From Halioxenophilus aromaticivorans (GTDB taxonomy: Bacteria > Pseudomonadota > Gammaproteobacteria > Pseudomonadales > Cellvibrionaceae): 64,000 nt of DNA. Shown in pieces: positions 35,109 through 44,632 of the stretch. The stretch covers positions 4,154,001-4,218,000 of the forward strand of contig NZ_AP031496.1 of NCBI RefSeq assembly GCF_042850945.1. Reading direction: 5' to 3'. Within the stretch, counting starts at the first letter, position 1. Each line of letters opens with the position of its first letter. The notes below the pieces were generated by a model, which was given only the letters and a program-made list of their open reading frames with translations, had not been told where the DNA came from and did not search any database. Made by a program: the position numbers and the translations under genes.

Positions 35109-36482
35109 ATGGCCAATCAAACTAACAGCGCAGAAGTACTCTCAAACCAAACTCAGAACAAACTGGCTTTGGTTCAAGAAGCATTAGACAGCGGTGCACT
35201 GAGCTCCATTCGCCGCATGCTCAACGGTTTACAACCCACCGCCATCGCGCACCTTCTAGAGTCGTCTCCGCCACAGCGCCGGGTAGTACTGTGGGAGTTG
35301 GTAGATAAAGACCAAGAAGGCGAGGTCATCCAGGAACTGGCGGATAACGTGCGCGCCCAGCTGCTATCGGATATGGACTCCTCTGACCTGGCGGCCATGA
35401 CCGAAGAGTTGGAAGCCGATAACGTCGCCGATATTTTGCAAACATTGCCAGATGCGGTTATTCAAGAAGTGTTGGCAGCCATGTCGACGCAAAATCGTGA
35501 GCGGGTAGAATCGATCCTCTCCTACGAGGAAGACACCGCCGGCGGCTTGATGGACCCGGACGTCATTACCGTGCGGCCCGACCTCACCCTGGACGTGGTA
35601 CTGCGTTACCTGCGCCGCCACGAAGAATTGCCTCACTCCACCTATTATTTGGTGGTGGTTAATCGGAAAGATATTTTTCTGGGGCTTTTGCCCATTCTGA
35701 AGGTACTCACCTCGGACCCGAACATGACCGTACGTGAGGTTATGGATACCGACGTCACGGCCTTGCATTTCTCCATGCCCGATAAAGAAGTCGCCAAACT
35801 GTTTGAGCAGCACGACTGGGTGATGGCGCCGGTGATTGACGACGAACAGCGGGTGCTGGGAAGGATCACCATTGATGACGTAGTGGACGTTATCCGGGAG
35901 GGCGCGGACCACTCGCTGATGAGCATGGCCGGTTTGGAAGAAGACGCCGATACCTTCGCCTCGGTGGCCAAAACCGCGCCTCGCCGGGCCATTTGGTTGG
36001 GTATTAATCTGTTGACGGCGATTATCGCGTCATCGGTGATCAACCTATTCCAAGGCACCATAGATAAGGTGGTTGCCCTGGCGGTACTGATGCCCATTGT
36101 GGCCAGTATGGGCGGCGTAGCCGGCAGCCAAACCCTCACGGTAGTGATTCGCGGTATGGCCTTGGGCCATATTGGCCGGGCCAACTTATCCTGGCTGTTG
36201 AGCAGAGAGTTTCAGATTGGGTTGTTTAATGGATTAATTTGGGCCGCTTTGATGGCCGGTGTAGCAGGTTGGTGGTTTAACGATACCACCATTGCCGGTA
36301 TCATCGCCGCCGCCATGGTGATCAATTTAATCTTTGCCGCCCTGGCAGGTGCCCTGTTGCCTATTATATTGAAAGCCATGCGTATCGACCCGGCCTTAGC
36401 GGGTGGTGTTGCGCTAACCACCGTTACCGACGTGGTTGGCTTCTCCGCATTTTTGGGCCTGGCCACCTATTTTTATGCTTAA
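35109..36482 (+). CDS. mgtE: Magnesium transporter MgtE
   Basis: A 457-residue MgtE channel: N-terminal superhelical domain (LLESSPPQRRVVLWELV; SDMDSSDLAAMTEEL), two CBS domains (EDTAGGLMDPDVITVRPDLT; HDWVMAPVIDDEQRVLGRITIDDVVDVI) and a five-helix membrane domain (VALAVLMPIVASMGGVAGSQTLTVVIRG; TDVVGFSAFLGLA). The cytosolic domains close the pore at high Mg. The start is ATG 35109; a TTG at 35091 extends the frame but lacks support. Confidence 0.95.
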   Translation: MANQTNSAEVLSNQTQNKLALVQEALDSGALSSIRRMLNGLQPTAIAHLLESSPPQRRVVLWELVDKDQEGEVIQELADNVRAQLLSDMDSSDLAAMTEELEADNVADILQTLPDAVIQEVLAAMSTQNRERVESILSYEEDTAGGLMDPDVITVRPDLTLDVVLRYLRRHEELPHSTYYLVVVNRKDIFLGLLPILKVLTSDPNMTVREVMDTDVTALHFSMPDKEVAKLFEQHDWVMAPVIDDEQRVLGRITIDDVVDVIREGADHSLMSMAGLEEDADTFASVAKTAPRRAIWLGINLLTAIIASSVINLFQGTIDKVVALAVLMPIVASMGGVAGSQTLTVVIRGMALGHIGRANLSWLLSREFQIGLFNGLIWAALMAGVAGWWFNDTTIAGIIAAAMVINLIFAALAGALLPIILKAMRIDPALAGGVALTTVTDVVGFSAFLGLATYFYA

Positions 36483-36540
36483 TTTCGCTAATTTAGGGCG
36501 GTAGCTGTGGGCTGCTGCCTGCACAACGCCAGTGGCTACC

Positions 36541-37056
36541 ATGAACGATATCCCAGAAGACGAAGAGTTTGATCTCGGCCCCAGTAAAACCCAGCTGAAG
36601 AAGGCCTCCCACGCGTACCAGGATTTGGGCGAGGAATTGACCCAGTTGAGCGATCAACAATTGGCCCGGCTGCCGCTGTCGGACGAATTACTGTCGGCGG
36701 TAACCCAGGCCCGCACCATGCGAGCCAACGCGGCCCGCAAACGACAGATTCAGTTCATTGGCAAGCTGATCCGCAACAGCAACGGTGATGACATCATCGC
36801 CGCACTGGATAGCCTCAACGCCGAGACCAACAACAGCCACCAGCTATTGCAACACAGTGAGCAATGGAGCCACCGCCTAATCCAAGAGCCGGATGCTCTA
36901 GCAGAGTTCTTAGCGCAGTATTACGAGGCCGACCGCCAGCAATTGCGCTCGTTGATACGCAACTGTCAAAAGCTGCCAGCCGAAGAAATCCACAGCCCCG
37001 CCCATAAAAAGCTGCGCAAGTGGTTGCGAGAGTGCTTTGCCCAGCACAACTTTTAA
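36541..37056 (+). CDS. darP: Ribosome-associated protein DarP/YjgA
   Basis: A 171-residue DUF615 protein, a late 50S assembly factor in E. coli. Conserved segments include LPLSDELLSAVTQARTM, ARKRQIQFIGKLIR and DRQQLRSLIRNCQK. The start is ATG 36541; an upstream GTG at 36532 is less likely. It is convergent with yhdP. In Pseudomonas it sits near tldD/pmbA, which are not here. Confidence 0.93.
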   Translation: MNDIPEDEEFDLGPSKTQLKKASHAYQDLGEELTQLSDQQLARLPLSDELLSAVTQARTMRANAARKRQIQFIGKLIRNSNGDDIIAALDSLNAETNNSHQLLQHSEQWSHRLIQEPDALAEFLAQYYEADRQQLRSLIRNCQKLPAEEIHSPAHKKLRKWLRECFAQHNF

Positions 37057-37131
37057 GCGCCATTCAATATCCCAGGCCTAGGTAAAACGCTGTGGCCAGC
37101 ATGTACCGACGCGGTTACCAGTAACAGTACG

Positions 37132-40100
37132 TTAGGACTCAGCCCCAGGCTTGGGCGATAAGCTTTCCCCCTCACTGTAGGACTCCGGCAGAAACTCTGG
37201 CCGGGTTTGGGCCGGCTGCGCCGGGTTTGAGCCCTCATCGGGGTTGGATTTTTGGGTGGGATCGGTTCCGGGTTCGGCCGTATCAAAACGCTCGGGAACG
37301 GCCGCTTCAGGGTTGCTCTGATTATCACTGCTGGTGTCCGGTGCTAGTAACTCCGGCGATAAAAACTCGCTGCCGGGTAAGTCCTCGCCCGGGCCGTCGG
37401 CCTCCTTGGACGATTTATCTTTGCGTACGGCATTGTTGTCAAACAGGCGATCAAACTCGGATTGCGGGTTAGCCCAATCACCGTGGATGTGGTAGCTAAC
37501 GCTGGCCACCTTGCTGACTTGCTTTTTGAATATCTTACTCACCGCCCAAATGCCCGCCGCCGCCGGCAGCCCCGCAGCCACCGCCGCCAAGAAGGTTAAA
37601 TTACCGCCCACCGGTAGGGTTGCTACCAGTTTGGTATCCAGTAATTCGTTTTGTAAATCGAAGGTGCCGGCGTAGCGTAGGGTGCTGGATGGCGCCTTAA
37701 CAATGATGGGCTCGGGCAATAACAAGCGGTGATCGTCAAACACCAGCCTGCCATCGATGCTGTCGAAGGTTAGGCCTTTATCGACGATATCCGACAATCC
37801 CAAGCGCAACCGACGAGCCCAACTATCAAAGTTAAACAGGGCCACCAATCGCAATAGGGCATCACCACCACCCTCAACGCCCTCCAAAAACCGGCCGTGC
37901 TCGATGTCCACACCGATGCTGCCGTTGAAATTAACGTAGTCCACCATGGCCGGTGAGCCTTTCCAACTGATATCGGCGTCAAAAAAGGCCTTGGAGGTTT
38001 CCACGACTTCTGGCTGCTGCCACAGGTAGAGCACTTCGCGCAGGTCACTGGCGATAAGCTTGCCTTTGAAGTGGGTAGTGACAATGCCATCTTGATTGAG
38101 CCATTGCAGACGGGCGCCCTCGCCTTCCAGGCTGCCATCGCTGCCGATCACTGCCATGCCACGCACCGAGCCCAGTATTTCACTGGCAACCACGCCATGT
38201 TCGGCTTGGCGTAATTTAAATTTCCAGGCGCCGTAATTTTCGTTGCCTATAAAAAACTTATCCAGGTTTACATCCATATTGGGCAAATCTGCCAACACCA
38301 CATCGGCCATTGGGTCCGCCGTGGCGGTGCCGTCCTCGGGCTCAGGCTCCTCCGGCAAACGCAAATAATCGATGGTAGCCCGCATGGGCGCTGCTTCATC
38401 ATCGGGCAGGACAATCTCTCCGCGAATCATTTGGCTGTCTACGTCGAACAACCAGTGATCAGTGTTTTGCGTGCCTAATAAGCGCAGGTTATCCGCCACC
38501 AGGTCATCCATGGTGGCCTGCTCTATGTACAAATTGATGCCCGCCAAAAGCTCCGGCGCGTTTGGATCCGACGGATAGGCCTCGGCGTACTCCATGTATT
38601 GTTCGATGACGTCGAGCCAATCGTAGAAGTCCCCGCCCGGCAGCGCGCCGGTAATTTGGATTTCGCCGTCTTGCATTATGGGTTTACCACCAATGGCCAC
38701 CCCCACCGAGGAGACGTAGTCGCCTTGCAGCTCGATTTGCGCGTTGAGCAGCTCATTGGCACTGATGTGAACTTCGGTGCGGTCCTCATAAACGGGAATG
38801 TGCACGGCCAAATCCACCGGTGTTTCGGAGTTTTTGTTCAACGGCGCAGGCAAATCCAAGGTCACGCCTACTAGGTCGGATTTTAGTGCCAACTCTACGA
38901 GCGGACCATCTTCCGCCACCGGCACGCGCAAACTGCCTTCTATCTCGGCCTTGCCTCGGCCAAATTTCAGCTCAGGGCTTTCCAGCCACTGCTGCAACTT
39001 AGAAACATCAGTTTTGCCTTTAAAATGCGCCAAGATATCCCGCTTGGGATAATGCGGGTCTTCTTCTACCAACGGGCTGGTCAGGGTAACGTGAACATCT
39101 TCGCCCCACAGCTTGCCGTCCATGCCCCGGCTGGTAATACCCTTTTTGGAGTCGTACACTAGATTGCCACGCACGTCCGTGAAATCCAGCTTTAGCTCGT
39201 TAAGCTTTAAGTCCCCCGGAGCAACCGATAACTCCAAGCGCTGGTAGCCGCCTGAGGTATCGCCGGACAGGGGCAACTCCAAATCAATGGAGCCAGTGAC
39301 TCGGCTACCCAACTGCCATTCATTAAACACCTCGCCCACTGCCTCACGCAGAGGGGTTTCCCGCAAAAAGCGCAGGCCATCCTCTCCCGGGGCGTCGATT
39401 TGGGCCGTAAGCTTGAGATCGAGCTGATCGCCGTTGCTGTTGATGATGAGGTCGGCATCTTTGGCGTTGGCGTTCCACAGGCTGGCCTCGCCAATAGCGG
39501 CTTCCACCCGGTCGTTATCCACCACCACGGTGGCGGCCACGTCATTAACCACAGGCCAATCCGGGTGGTAATTAACCGCCCCTCCCAGCACCGAGAACCA
39601 GAGCTGCACGGCGGTTTCAACGTACTCCCCACCAAACGGGCCGCGGTACAAAAAGCCCGCCTGAGGTACATCGCCACCTTGAATCCCCGTGGCTAGCCAT
39701 TCTCGTAGATCTTTGTCGATTACCGTGGGGATGTAGTTTTCACGTTCATCGGCCTTGCCGTTGGTGAGCCCCACCGCCAGGGTCATGTTCATGGGTTCAG
39801 AACCGTCTACCCATGGCAGAAACAGGCGGAACTTGCCGCTAACTTCGCTTTCGTTGCGGGTTAACTGCAGCAGACCAGAGTTGACGTATATGGCGTTATC
39901 TCTTGGACGTAACTGCCAGCCCACGGAGCCCTGCACCGAATTAAAATCCAAGCCATTGGCAAAGATATCGGGGAAGTGCACGGCAAACTCTGGGGCATCG
40001 GCTAACAACACGTAACCGTCTTTGGCGCCGGAGGAGACAAAGCCATTGATGTTGGTCAGCGCCGGGGCGCCGCGCCAGCTGTCCACAGAGACCTGCTCTA

Positions 40101-41328
40101 AATTGGCCTGAATGGAAAACTCTGCCGGGTTACTGGCGGGGATTCCAATAGCAACATTGGCCACACCACCGCGGGCATTGAGCCCTTCCACGGCGCTGTT
40201 TAACAGAGGCTGCTGCATACCAAAGGCTTTGAAACCTGCGGTTACTTCGGCCAAATCCAGGTGGTCTGCATGGATGTTCCAAACATTCTTACTGTAATCC
40301 AACTGTACGTTGGTTTTACTGAGGGTGACGTCGGGCCAAGCAATGGCAAGGTCATGAACCTGCAGCAGTACCGGCTGCTCGCTGTCACCGGGGCCGAGCT
40401 CGGCCTGGAACCGCCCGACAACTTGGCTAGGCATGGCCAGGGAGTCTTTGATATAAGTATCCACCAACTCCAGGTCAATATCACCGGAGACCTGGTAGTA
40501 GCCCTTGCGCTGGCTAGAGAGCCAGGCGGTGAGCCCCAAATTGGAGTTTTGCAGTTCATCGCCGTGAATATTCCAACCACTGGATAGCAACAAGTCTTGG
40601 ATATCGATCACCGGCAAGTCGCTGACTTTTAGGTAGGCCTCCAGATCGCGCTCACCTTCGGCCCTAGGGTCGCCCTCGGCCTCCATCACAAACTCTAGAA
40701 TGGGTTCGTTATCGATGGTGAGGTTGGCACTTACCCGGTGAAATAAATCGCTGTTTTCGAACTGGACGGAAGAAATACTGAAATCAAATTCGTTGCCGTA
40801 GTAATTGCGCAGTCGCAGTTTAACGTCGTCGACGTTGGCCCGTTCTGCCAACAAAAAGATGTCCATCGGGTCGTCAATGGACGGCGTATTACCCTGGGCG
40901 GTGGTTTTAATACCAGCCAAGTGCCAACTGCCCTGCTTGGTTTGGGTAAGGCGGACATTAGCATCGATAAGAGAAACGTCGGTGATCACCGGCCGCAGTT
41001 GCAGCAATGAGCGCAACACATCGATTTGCAGGGCTGCTTCGCCAACCTGCACGCTGGGCGGTGTGTTATTAGCCTTACTGTGTTTGGGGTATATGTCTAG
41101 ATTGCGAACGCGAACGCTGGGCGTAAAACCCGTCCATTGCGCCTCTAATTCGCCGATTTTCACTTGGCTATTAAGTAGCTTGGCGATGCGCGCGGCAAAA
41201 AAGTCTGTGTTGTCGTTTAAGCTAGGGGAAAATTCCCGCGCCAGTTGCACAGCCACAGCGGCCAGCACCACAATAATTGCGGTGATGATCCAAAACCAGC
41301 GTGCTGAAGTGACTAGGAATTTTTTCAT
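37132..41328 (-). CDS. yhdP: YhdP-family AsmA-like envelope protein
   Basis: A 1398-residue protein with one N-terminal membrane helix (FWIITAIIVVLAAVAVQLA) and a very long periplasmic beta-rich region of the AsmA-like YhdP/DUF3971 type. YhdP, TamB and YdbH act redundantly in phospholipid transport to the outer membrane in E. coli. The conserved C-terminal domain (GFGVDIEHGRFLEG-like segment, then LFNFDSWARRLRLGLSDIVDKGLTFDSIDGRLVFDD) is followed by a second hydrophobic segment and a disordered tail of about 100 residues rich in Pro, Ser, Glu and Asp. The start is ATG 41328 (MKKFLVTSARW), after GAGA. It is followed upstream by rng, the usual neighbour. Confidence 0.93.
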   Translation of the reverse strand: MKKFLVTSARWFWIITAIIVVLAAVAVQLAREFSPSLNDNTDFFAARIAKLLNSQVKIGELEAQWTGFTPSVRVRNLDIYPKHSKANNTPPSVQVGEAALQIDVLRSLLQLRPVITDVSLIDANVRLTQTKQGSWHLAGIKTTAQGNTPSIDDPMDIFLLAERANVDDVKLRLRNYYGNEFDFSISSVQFENSDLFHRVSANLTIDNEPILEFVMEAEGDPRAEGERDLEAYLKVSDLPVIDIQDLLLSSGWNIHGDELQNSNLGLTAWLSSQRKGYYQVSGDIDLELVDTYIKDSLAMPSQVVGRFQAELGPGDSEQPVLLQVHDLAIAWPDVTLSKTNVQLDYSKNVWNIHADHLDLAEVTAGFKAFGMQQPLLNSAVEGLNARGGVANVAIGIPASNPAEFSIQANLEQVSVDSWRGAPALTNINGFVSSGAKDGYVLLADAPEFAVHFPDIFANGLDFNSVQGSVGWQLRPRDNAIYVNSGLLQLTRNESEVSGKFRLFLPWVDGSEPMNMTLAVGLTNGKADERENYIPTVIDKDLREWLATGIQGGDVPQAGFLYRGPFGGEYVETAVQLWFSVLGGAVNYHPDWPVVNDVAATVVVDNDRVEAAIGEASLWNANAKDADLIINSNGDQLDLKLTAQIDAPGEDGLRFLRETPLREAVGEVFNEWQLGSRVTGSIDLELPLSGDTSGGYQRLELSVAPGDLKLNELKLDFTDVRGNLVYDSKKGITSRGMDGKLWGEDVHVTLTSPLVEEDPHYPKRDILAHFKGKTDVSKLQQWLESPELKFGRGKAEIEGSLRVPVAEDGPLVELALKSDLVGVTLDLPAPLNKNSETPVDLAVHIPVYEDRTEVHISANELLNAQIELQGDYVSSVGVAIGGKPIMQDGEIQITGALPGGDFYDWLDVIEQYMEYAEAYPSDPNAPELLAGINLYIEQATMDDLVADNLRLLGTQNTDHWLFDVDSQMIRGEIVLPDDEAAPMRATIDYLRLPEEPEPEDGTATADPMADVVLADLPNMDVNLDKFFIGNENYGAWKFKLRQAEHGVVASEILGSVRGMAVIGSDGSLEGEGARLQWLNQDGIVTTHFKGKLIASDLREVLYLWQQPEVVETSKAFFDADISWKGSPAMVDYVNFNGSIGVDIEHGRFLEGVEGGGDALLRLVALFNFDSWARRLRLGLSDIVDKGLTFDSIDGRLVFDDHRLLLPEPIIVKAPSSTLRYAGTFDLQNELLDTKLVATLPVGGNLTFLAAVAAGLPAAAGIWAVSKIFKKQVSKVASVSYHIHGDWANPQSEFDRLFDNNAVRKDKSSKEADGPGEDLPGSEFLSPELLAPDTSSDNQSNPEAAVPERFDTAEPGTDPTQKSNPDEGSNPAQPAQTRPEFLPESYSEGESLSPKPGAES

Positions 41329-41562
41329 ATTTCTCGTGTGCTGAGGCATCCGAGCCTCACAAACTCGTCCACGCGAAAACCGCCTGGGGTCTCTTGGCCA
41401 ATGTGGATTGTGACCGATATTGGCCAGGTAAACCGTAACTATTTGCGGGTTCTACCGCGGGTTCTTTAACCGGCTTCTAGTGCACCCTCTATCGCAAATA
41501 CTATGGCACCTTTTACGTCACTTTTATGCCTGCAAATGTAAATTAAGCTAGTCCCACTATCA
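41329..41562. other. Spacer between the MITE-like element and yhdP
   Basis: No gene. Presumed promoter region of yhdP, which the inserted element separates from rng. Confidence 0.35.
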
Positions 41563-41898
41563 TAGGGCCTGTTGATACTAATTTGGTACCACTGCTGGAG
41601 GCTACGCGCCCCCGGCTACGCGCCCCGAGCTACGCGCCCCGAGCTACGCGCCCCGAGCATCTTCCCGTTCAACTAGGCGCCAATCGTGAAATGTAGTGGG
41701 CCTACATGAGCGATTGGCAACAACGTTGAGCGGGAAGCGGGTCGGGGGCGCCCAGCCCCAGCCATACGGGTTGAGCCAGGAAATAGCCCACTCGTTGTTG
41801 CTCGCCGCTTATTTGGGCCCACCAAACTTCCGGCTCGCGCCTAGATTGGGCTATTACCTGACTCAACAGAGGCTCCGAATTAGTGTCAACAGGCCCTA
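41563..41898. mobile_element. MITE-like non-autonomous element with terminal inverted repeats
   Basis: A 336-bp element bounded by 21-bp terminal inverted repeats with one mismatch: left 41563-41583 starts TAGGGCCTGTTGATACTAAT, right 41878-41898 ends GTGTCAACAGGCCCTA. Inside are four copies of a 14-bp tandem unit (41600-41655) and a 77-nt imperfect hairpin (41661-41737) with arms CTTCCCGTTCAAC/GTTGAGCGGGAAG, CCAATCG/CGATTGG and ATGTAG/CTACAT. There is no transposase; a short frame inside is not convincing. No clear target-site duplication was seen. It sits in the yhdP-rng gap, breaking a normally close pair. Confidence 0.7.
41600..41655. repeat. Tandem 14-bp repeat, four copies, within the MITE-like element
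   Basis: GGCTACGCGCCCCC, GGCTACGCGCCCCG, then AGCTACGCGCCCCG twice. The unit matches the three-copy repeat at 12116-12157 at 12 of 14 positions. Confidence 0.9.
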
Positions 41899-41992
41899 CC
41901 ATTTCACCGCGCCTTCAGTAGATCACAATAAGACAAAAATAAGCAAAAAAGGTCGCAAAGATTAACGAATTAGACGCCAAAGAGGCGAATCG

Positions 41993-43471
41993 CTAAATGG
42001 GGATGATGTCGTATTGCTCCTGGTTATAGATGGCCTCTACCTGGAACTGAATTTCGCGACCAATAAAGGTCTCAAGGTCGGCAACGTTGGCCGATTCTTC
42101 ATCCAACAAACGGTCCACGACCAACTGCGATGCCAACACCAATATTTTGGACGTATCGTAGGTTCTCGCCTCTCGCAGAATCTCCCGAAATATCTCAAAA
42201 CAAATGGTTTCGGCCGACTTAAGGGTGCCCTTTCCTTGGCACACCGAACAGGGTTCGCACATAATTTGGCCAAGGGATTCCCGCGTGCGCTTGCGGGTCA
42301 TTTCCACTAAACCAAGCTCAGAAACACCGGTAATGCTGGTTTTGGCGTGGTCTTTTTCCATGGCTTTTTCCAACGCCCGCAGTACCTGGCGCTGGTTTTC
42401 GGCATCGCGCATGTCGATAAAGTCGACCACGATAATACCGCCGATGTTGCGCAATCGGAGTTGCCGAGCGATGGCGCTGGCCGCCTCCAGGTTGGTTTTA
42501 TAGATGGTTTCTTCCAGGTTGCGATGGCCGACAAAACCGCCGGTGTTAACGTCAACGGTGGTCATGGCCTCGGTTTGCTCCACCAAAAGATAACCACCGG
42601 ACTTCAACGGCACTTTGGTGTTGAGCGCTTTCTGAATTTCGTCTTCCACGCCGTAGAGATCAAATAGCGGCCGCTCGCCCGGGTAGTGCTCGATTTTGCC
42701 GATAATCTCTGGGGCGTATTGTTCGGCAAATGGCAGCAAACGACCGTGAACCTCGCGGGAATCCACCCGAACCTTTTCTATATGAGGCTTTACCAAATCC
42801 CTCAGCGTGCGCATAAACAACGGCAGATCTTCGTAAATTGTACTCGGCACTTTGGCACTTTTGATCCGCCCTTCCAGCTCCATCCAGAGCTTTTGCAAAA
42901 ACGGAATATCGGTGATTAAGTCTTCCTCACTGGCACCCTCGGCCACCGTACGCACAATAAAGCCACCATCGGGCTTGATATCTAGCCCTTTAACCGCATT
43001 TTCCACCAGGTTTCGCAGCCGGTCACGCTCGGAATCTTCTTCTATGCGCGTGGATATACCAATGTGCTGGGTTTTTGGCATATAAACCAGGTAACGGCCA
43101 GATACCGACAAATGGGTGGTTAATCGCGCACCTTTGGTGCCGATAGCGTCTTTTATGACCTGAACAACGAGGGTTTGCCCCTCGCGCACTACATCGCGGA
43201 TGTCCGGCACTTCACTCTGCCGGCTCTCCATGCCGTTTTCATCCAGCGGGGCAATGTCTGCCGCGTGGATAAACCCTGCTCGCTCCAAGCCGATATCCAC
43301 AAACGCGGCTTGCATCCCCGGCAACACACGTACTACTTTGCCTTTAAATATGTGGCCAACAAAGCCTCGGCTTTGGGTGCGCTCGATATAAACTTCCTGC
43401 AGCACACCGTTTTCCACCAGGGCGACGCGGGTTTCGGTTGGGGCAAAGTTGATTAATAGCTCTTCAGACAT
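41993..43471 (-). CDS. rng: Ribonuclease G
   Basis: A 492-residue RNase E/G endonuclease, which processes the 16S rRNA 5' end and some mRNAs. It has the N-terminal S1 domain (GFVGHIFKGKVVRVLPGMQAAFVDIGLERAGFIHAADI), the 5'-sensor and catalytic region with VDFIDMRDAENQ, and the zinc link CEPCSVC. Length is typical for RNase G, without the long RNase E tail. It is in the order mreB-mreC-mreD-maf-rng. Confidence 0.98.
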   Translation of the reverse strand: MSEELLINFAPTETRVALVENGVLQEVYIERTQSRGFVGHIFKGKVVRVLPGMQAAFVDIGLERAGFIHAADIAPLDENGMESRQSEVPDIRDVVREGQTLVVQVIKDAIGTKGARLTTHLSVSGRYLVYMPKTQHIGISTRIEEDSERDRLRNLVENAVKGLDIKPDGGFIVRTVAEGASEEDLITDIPFLQKLWMELEGRIKSAKVPSTIYEDLPLFMRTLRDLVKPHIEKVRVDSREVHGRLLPFAEQYAPEIIGKIEHYPGERPLFDLYGVEDEIQKALNTKVPLKSGGYLLVEQTEAMTTVDVNTGGFVGHRNLEETIYKTNLEAASAIARQLRLRNIGGIIVVDFIDMRDAENQRQVLRALEKAMEKDHAKTSITGVSELGLVEMTRKRTRESLGQIMCEPCSVCQGKGTLKSAETICFEIFREILREARTYDTSKILVLASQLVVDRLLDEESANVADLETFIGREIQFQVEAIYNQEQYDIIPI

Positions 43472-43521
43472 AACGTTCTTTTAGTGTCGTGGGCGTTTCT
43501 AAGTCGCAATGACAGCGCAGC

Positions 43522-44109
43522 CTATGGCGCCGGATGCCATATCGGCACGGCAAAACTGTGCAGCAAGGGCACCAGGGATTCGATGGGCAAGCCTACCACG
43601 TTACTGTAGCTGCCGCTGATAGACTGCACAAATACCGCGCCTAACCCCTGAATTGCGTAGCCACCGGACTTATCCTGTGGCTCTGCGGTGTGCCAATACT
43701 CATCGATTTCCGCCTCAGTCAGCTGCCGAAAGCGAACATCAGTGATGCTCACTGCGGTTTCCAACCGTCCCTCATGCACCAAAGCAACACCGGAAATAAC
43801 TTGATGGGTGGTGTTAGACATAGCCAATAACATAGCTTTGGCGTGCTCTGGGCTTAGTGGCTTCTCTAAGATCTGTCCCTGGCAAACACCAATGGTGTCA
43901 GCGCCGAGCACGGGTACCTCTGGCAACCGCTCGGCCACAACCTGAGCCTTGCTACCGGCCAGGCGCACGACGTATTGCTCGGGTGATTCCTGGGCGGTGT
44001 GGCGCTCTTCGATGTCAGCACTTTGAACGCGGTAACGCACCCCAATTTGACTGAGGATTTCTCGGCGTCGGGGCGACTGAGAGGCTAGGGTTAGGTCGAA
44101 ATTGGCCAC
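43522..44109 (-). CDS. maf: Maf-family nucleoside triphosphate pyrophosphatase
   Basis: A 195-residue Maf protein of the YhdE type (dTTP/UTP pyrophosphatase), with SQSPRRREIL at the N-terminus, catalytic ADTIG and the region HQVISGVALV. YhdE-type members limit non-canonical or excess pyrimidine nucleotides. It lies between mreD and rng as in many gammaproteobacteria. Confidence 0.95.
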   Translation of the reverse strand: MANFDLTLASQSPRRREILSQIGVRYRVQSADIEERHTAQESPEQYVVRLAGSKAQVVAERLPEVPVLGADTIGVCQGQILEKPLSPEHAKAMLLAMSNTTHQVISGVALVHEGRLETAVSITDVRFRQLTEAEIDEYWHTAEPQDKSGGYAIQGLGAVFVQSISGSYSNVVGLPIESLVPLLHSFAVPIWHPAP

Positions 44110-44145
44110 GATCTTTCCTTTAAAACAGCGACATTTAACCAGTAC

Positions 44146-44631
44146 TTACAATACTCGGTAGCGTACCCGCATACGTTCGAGCAGCGTGTGTAGCAGCGGC
44201 CACAACAATGCACTAGACAATGCAGGAAGCAAAAATTGTTGTGGGTGGGCCGAGTGGCCATCCAAGCTGTGCACCCAGTTCACAAACAACTGGTTAATAC
44301 CCACCATTACAAACACCCACATGGACTGCTGCCAAAATAGATAACTGCGAATGCGCTGGTAGGACAACAAACAAATATAGGCCACCACCACCAGGGCTAG
44401 GGCATGCTGGCCGAGCACATTGTGATTGACGATATCAACGCTAATGCCCACCAGCCAGGCGCTAATCACCCCCACCACCTGCGGCAGCGTAAGACACCAG
44501 TAAATAAACACCACAACCACAAACTGCGGCCGAAGCCAGCTAACTTCCTCCGGCATGGGCAGCACACCAAAGGTGAGCGCAGCAACAAAAGAGAAAATAA
44601 TGATCCAGCGATTGTGCGGCCTAACTGCCAT
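44146..44631 (-). CDS. mreD: Rod shape-determining protein MreD
   Basis: A 161-residue inner-membrane protein with about five transmembrane segments, matching MreD (FVVVVFIYWCLTLPQVVGVISAWLVGISVDIVNHNVLGQHAL). It works with MreB, MreC and RodA/PBP2 in lateral wall growth. It starts one base after the mreC stop. Confidence 0.93.
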   Translation of the reverse strand: MAVRPHNRWIIIFSFVAALTFGVLPMPEEVSWLRPQFVVVVFIYWCLTLPQVVGVISAWLVGISVDIVNHNVLGQHALALVVVAYICLLSYQRIRSYLFWQQSMWVFVMVGINQLFVNWVHSLDGHSAHPQQFLLPALSSALLWPLLHTLLERMRVRYRVL

Positions 44632-44632
44632 G

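Noticed and set aside
41702..41965. Small coding frames inside the MITE-like element
   Set aside because: Sequence is explained by tandem and inverted repeats; frames lack ribosome binding sites and protein-like composition.
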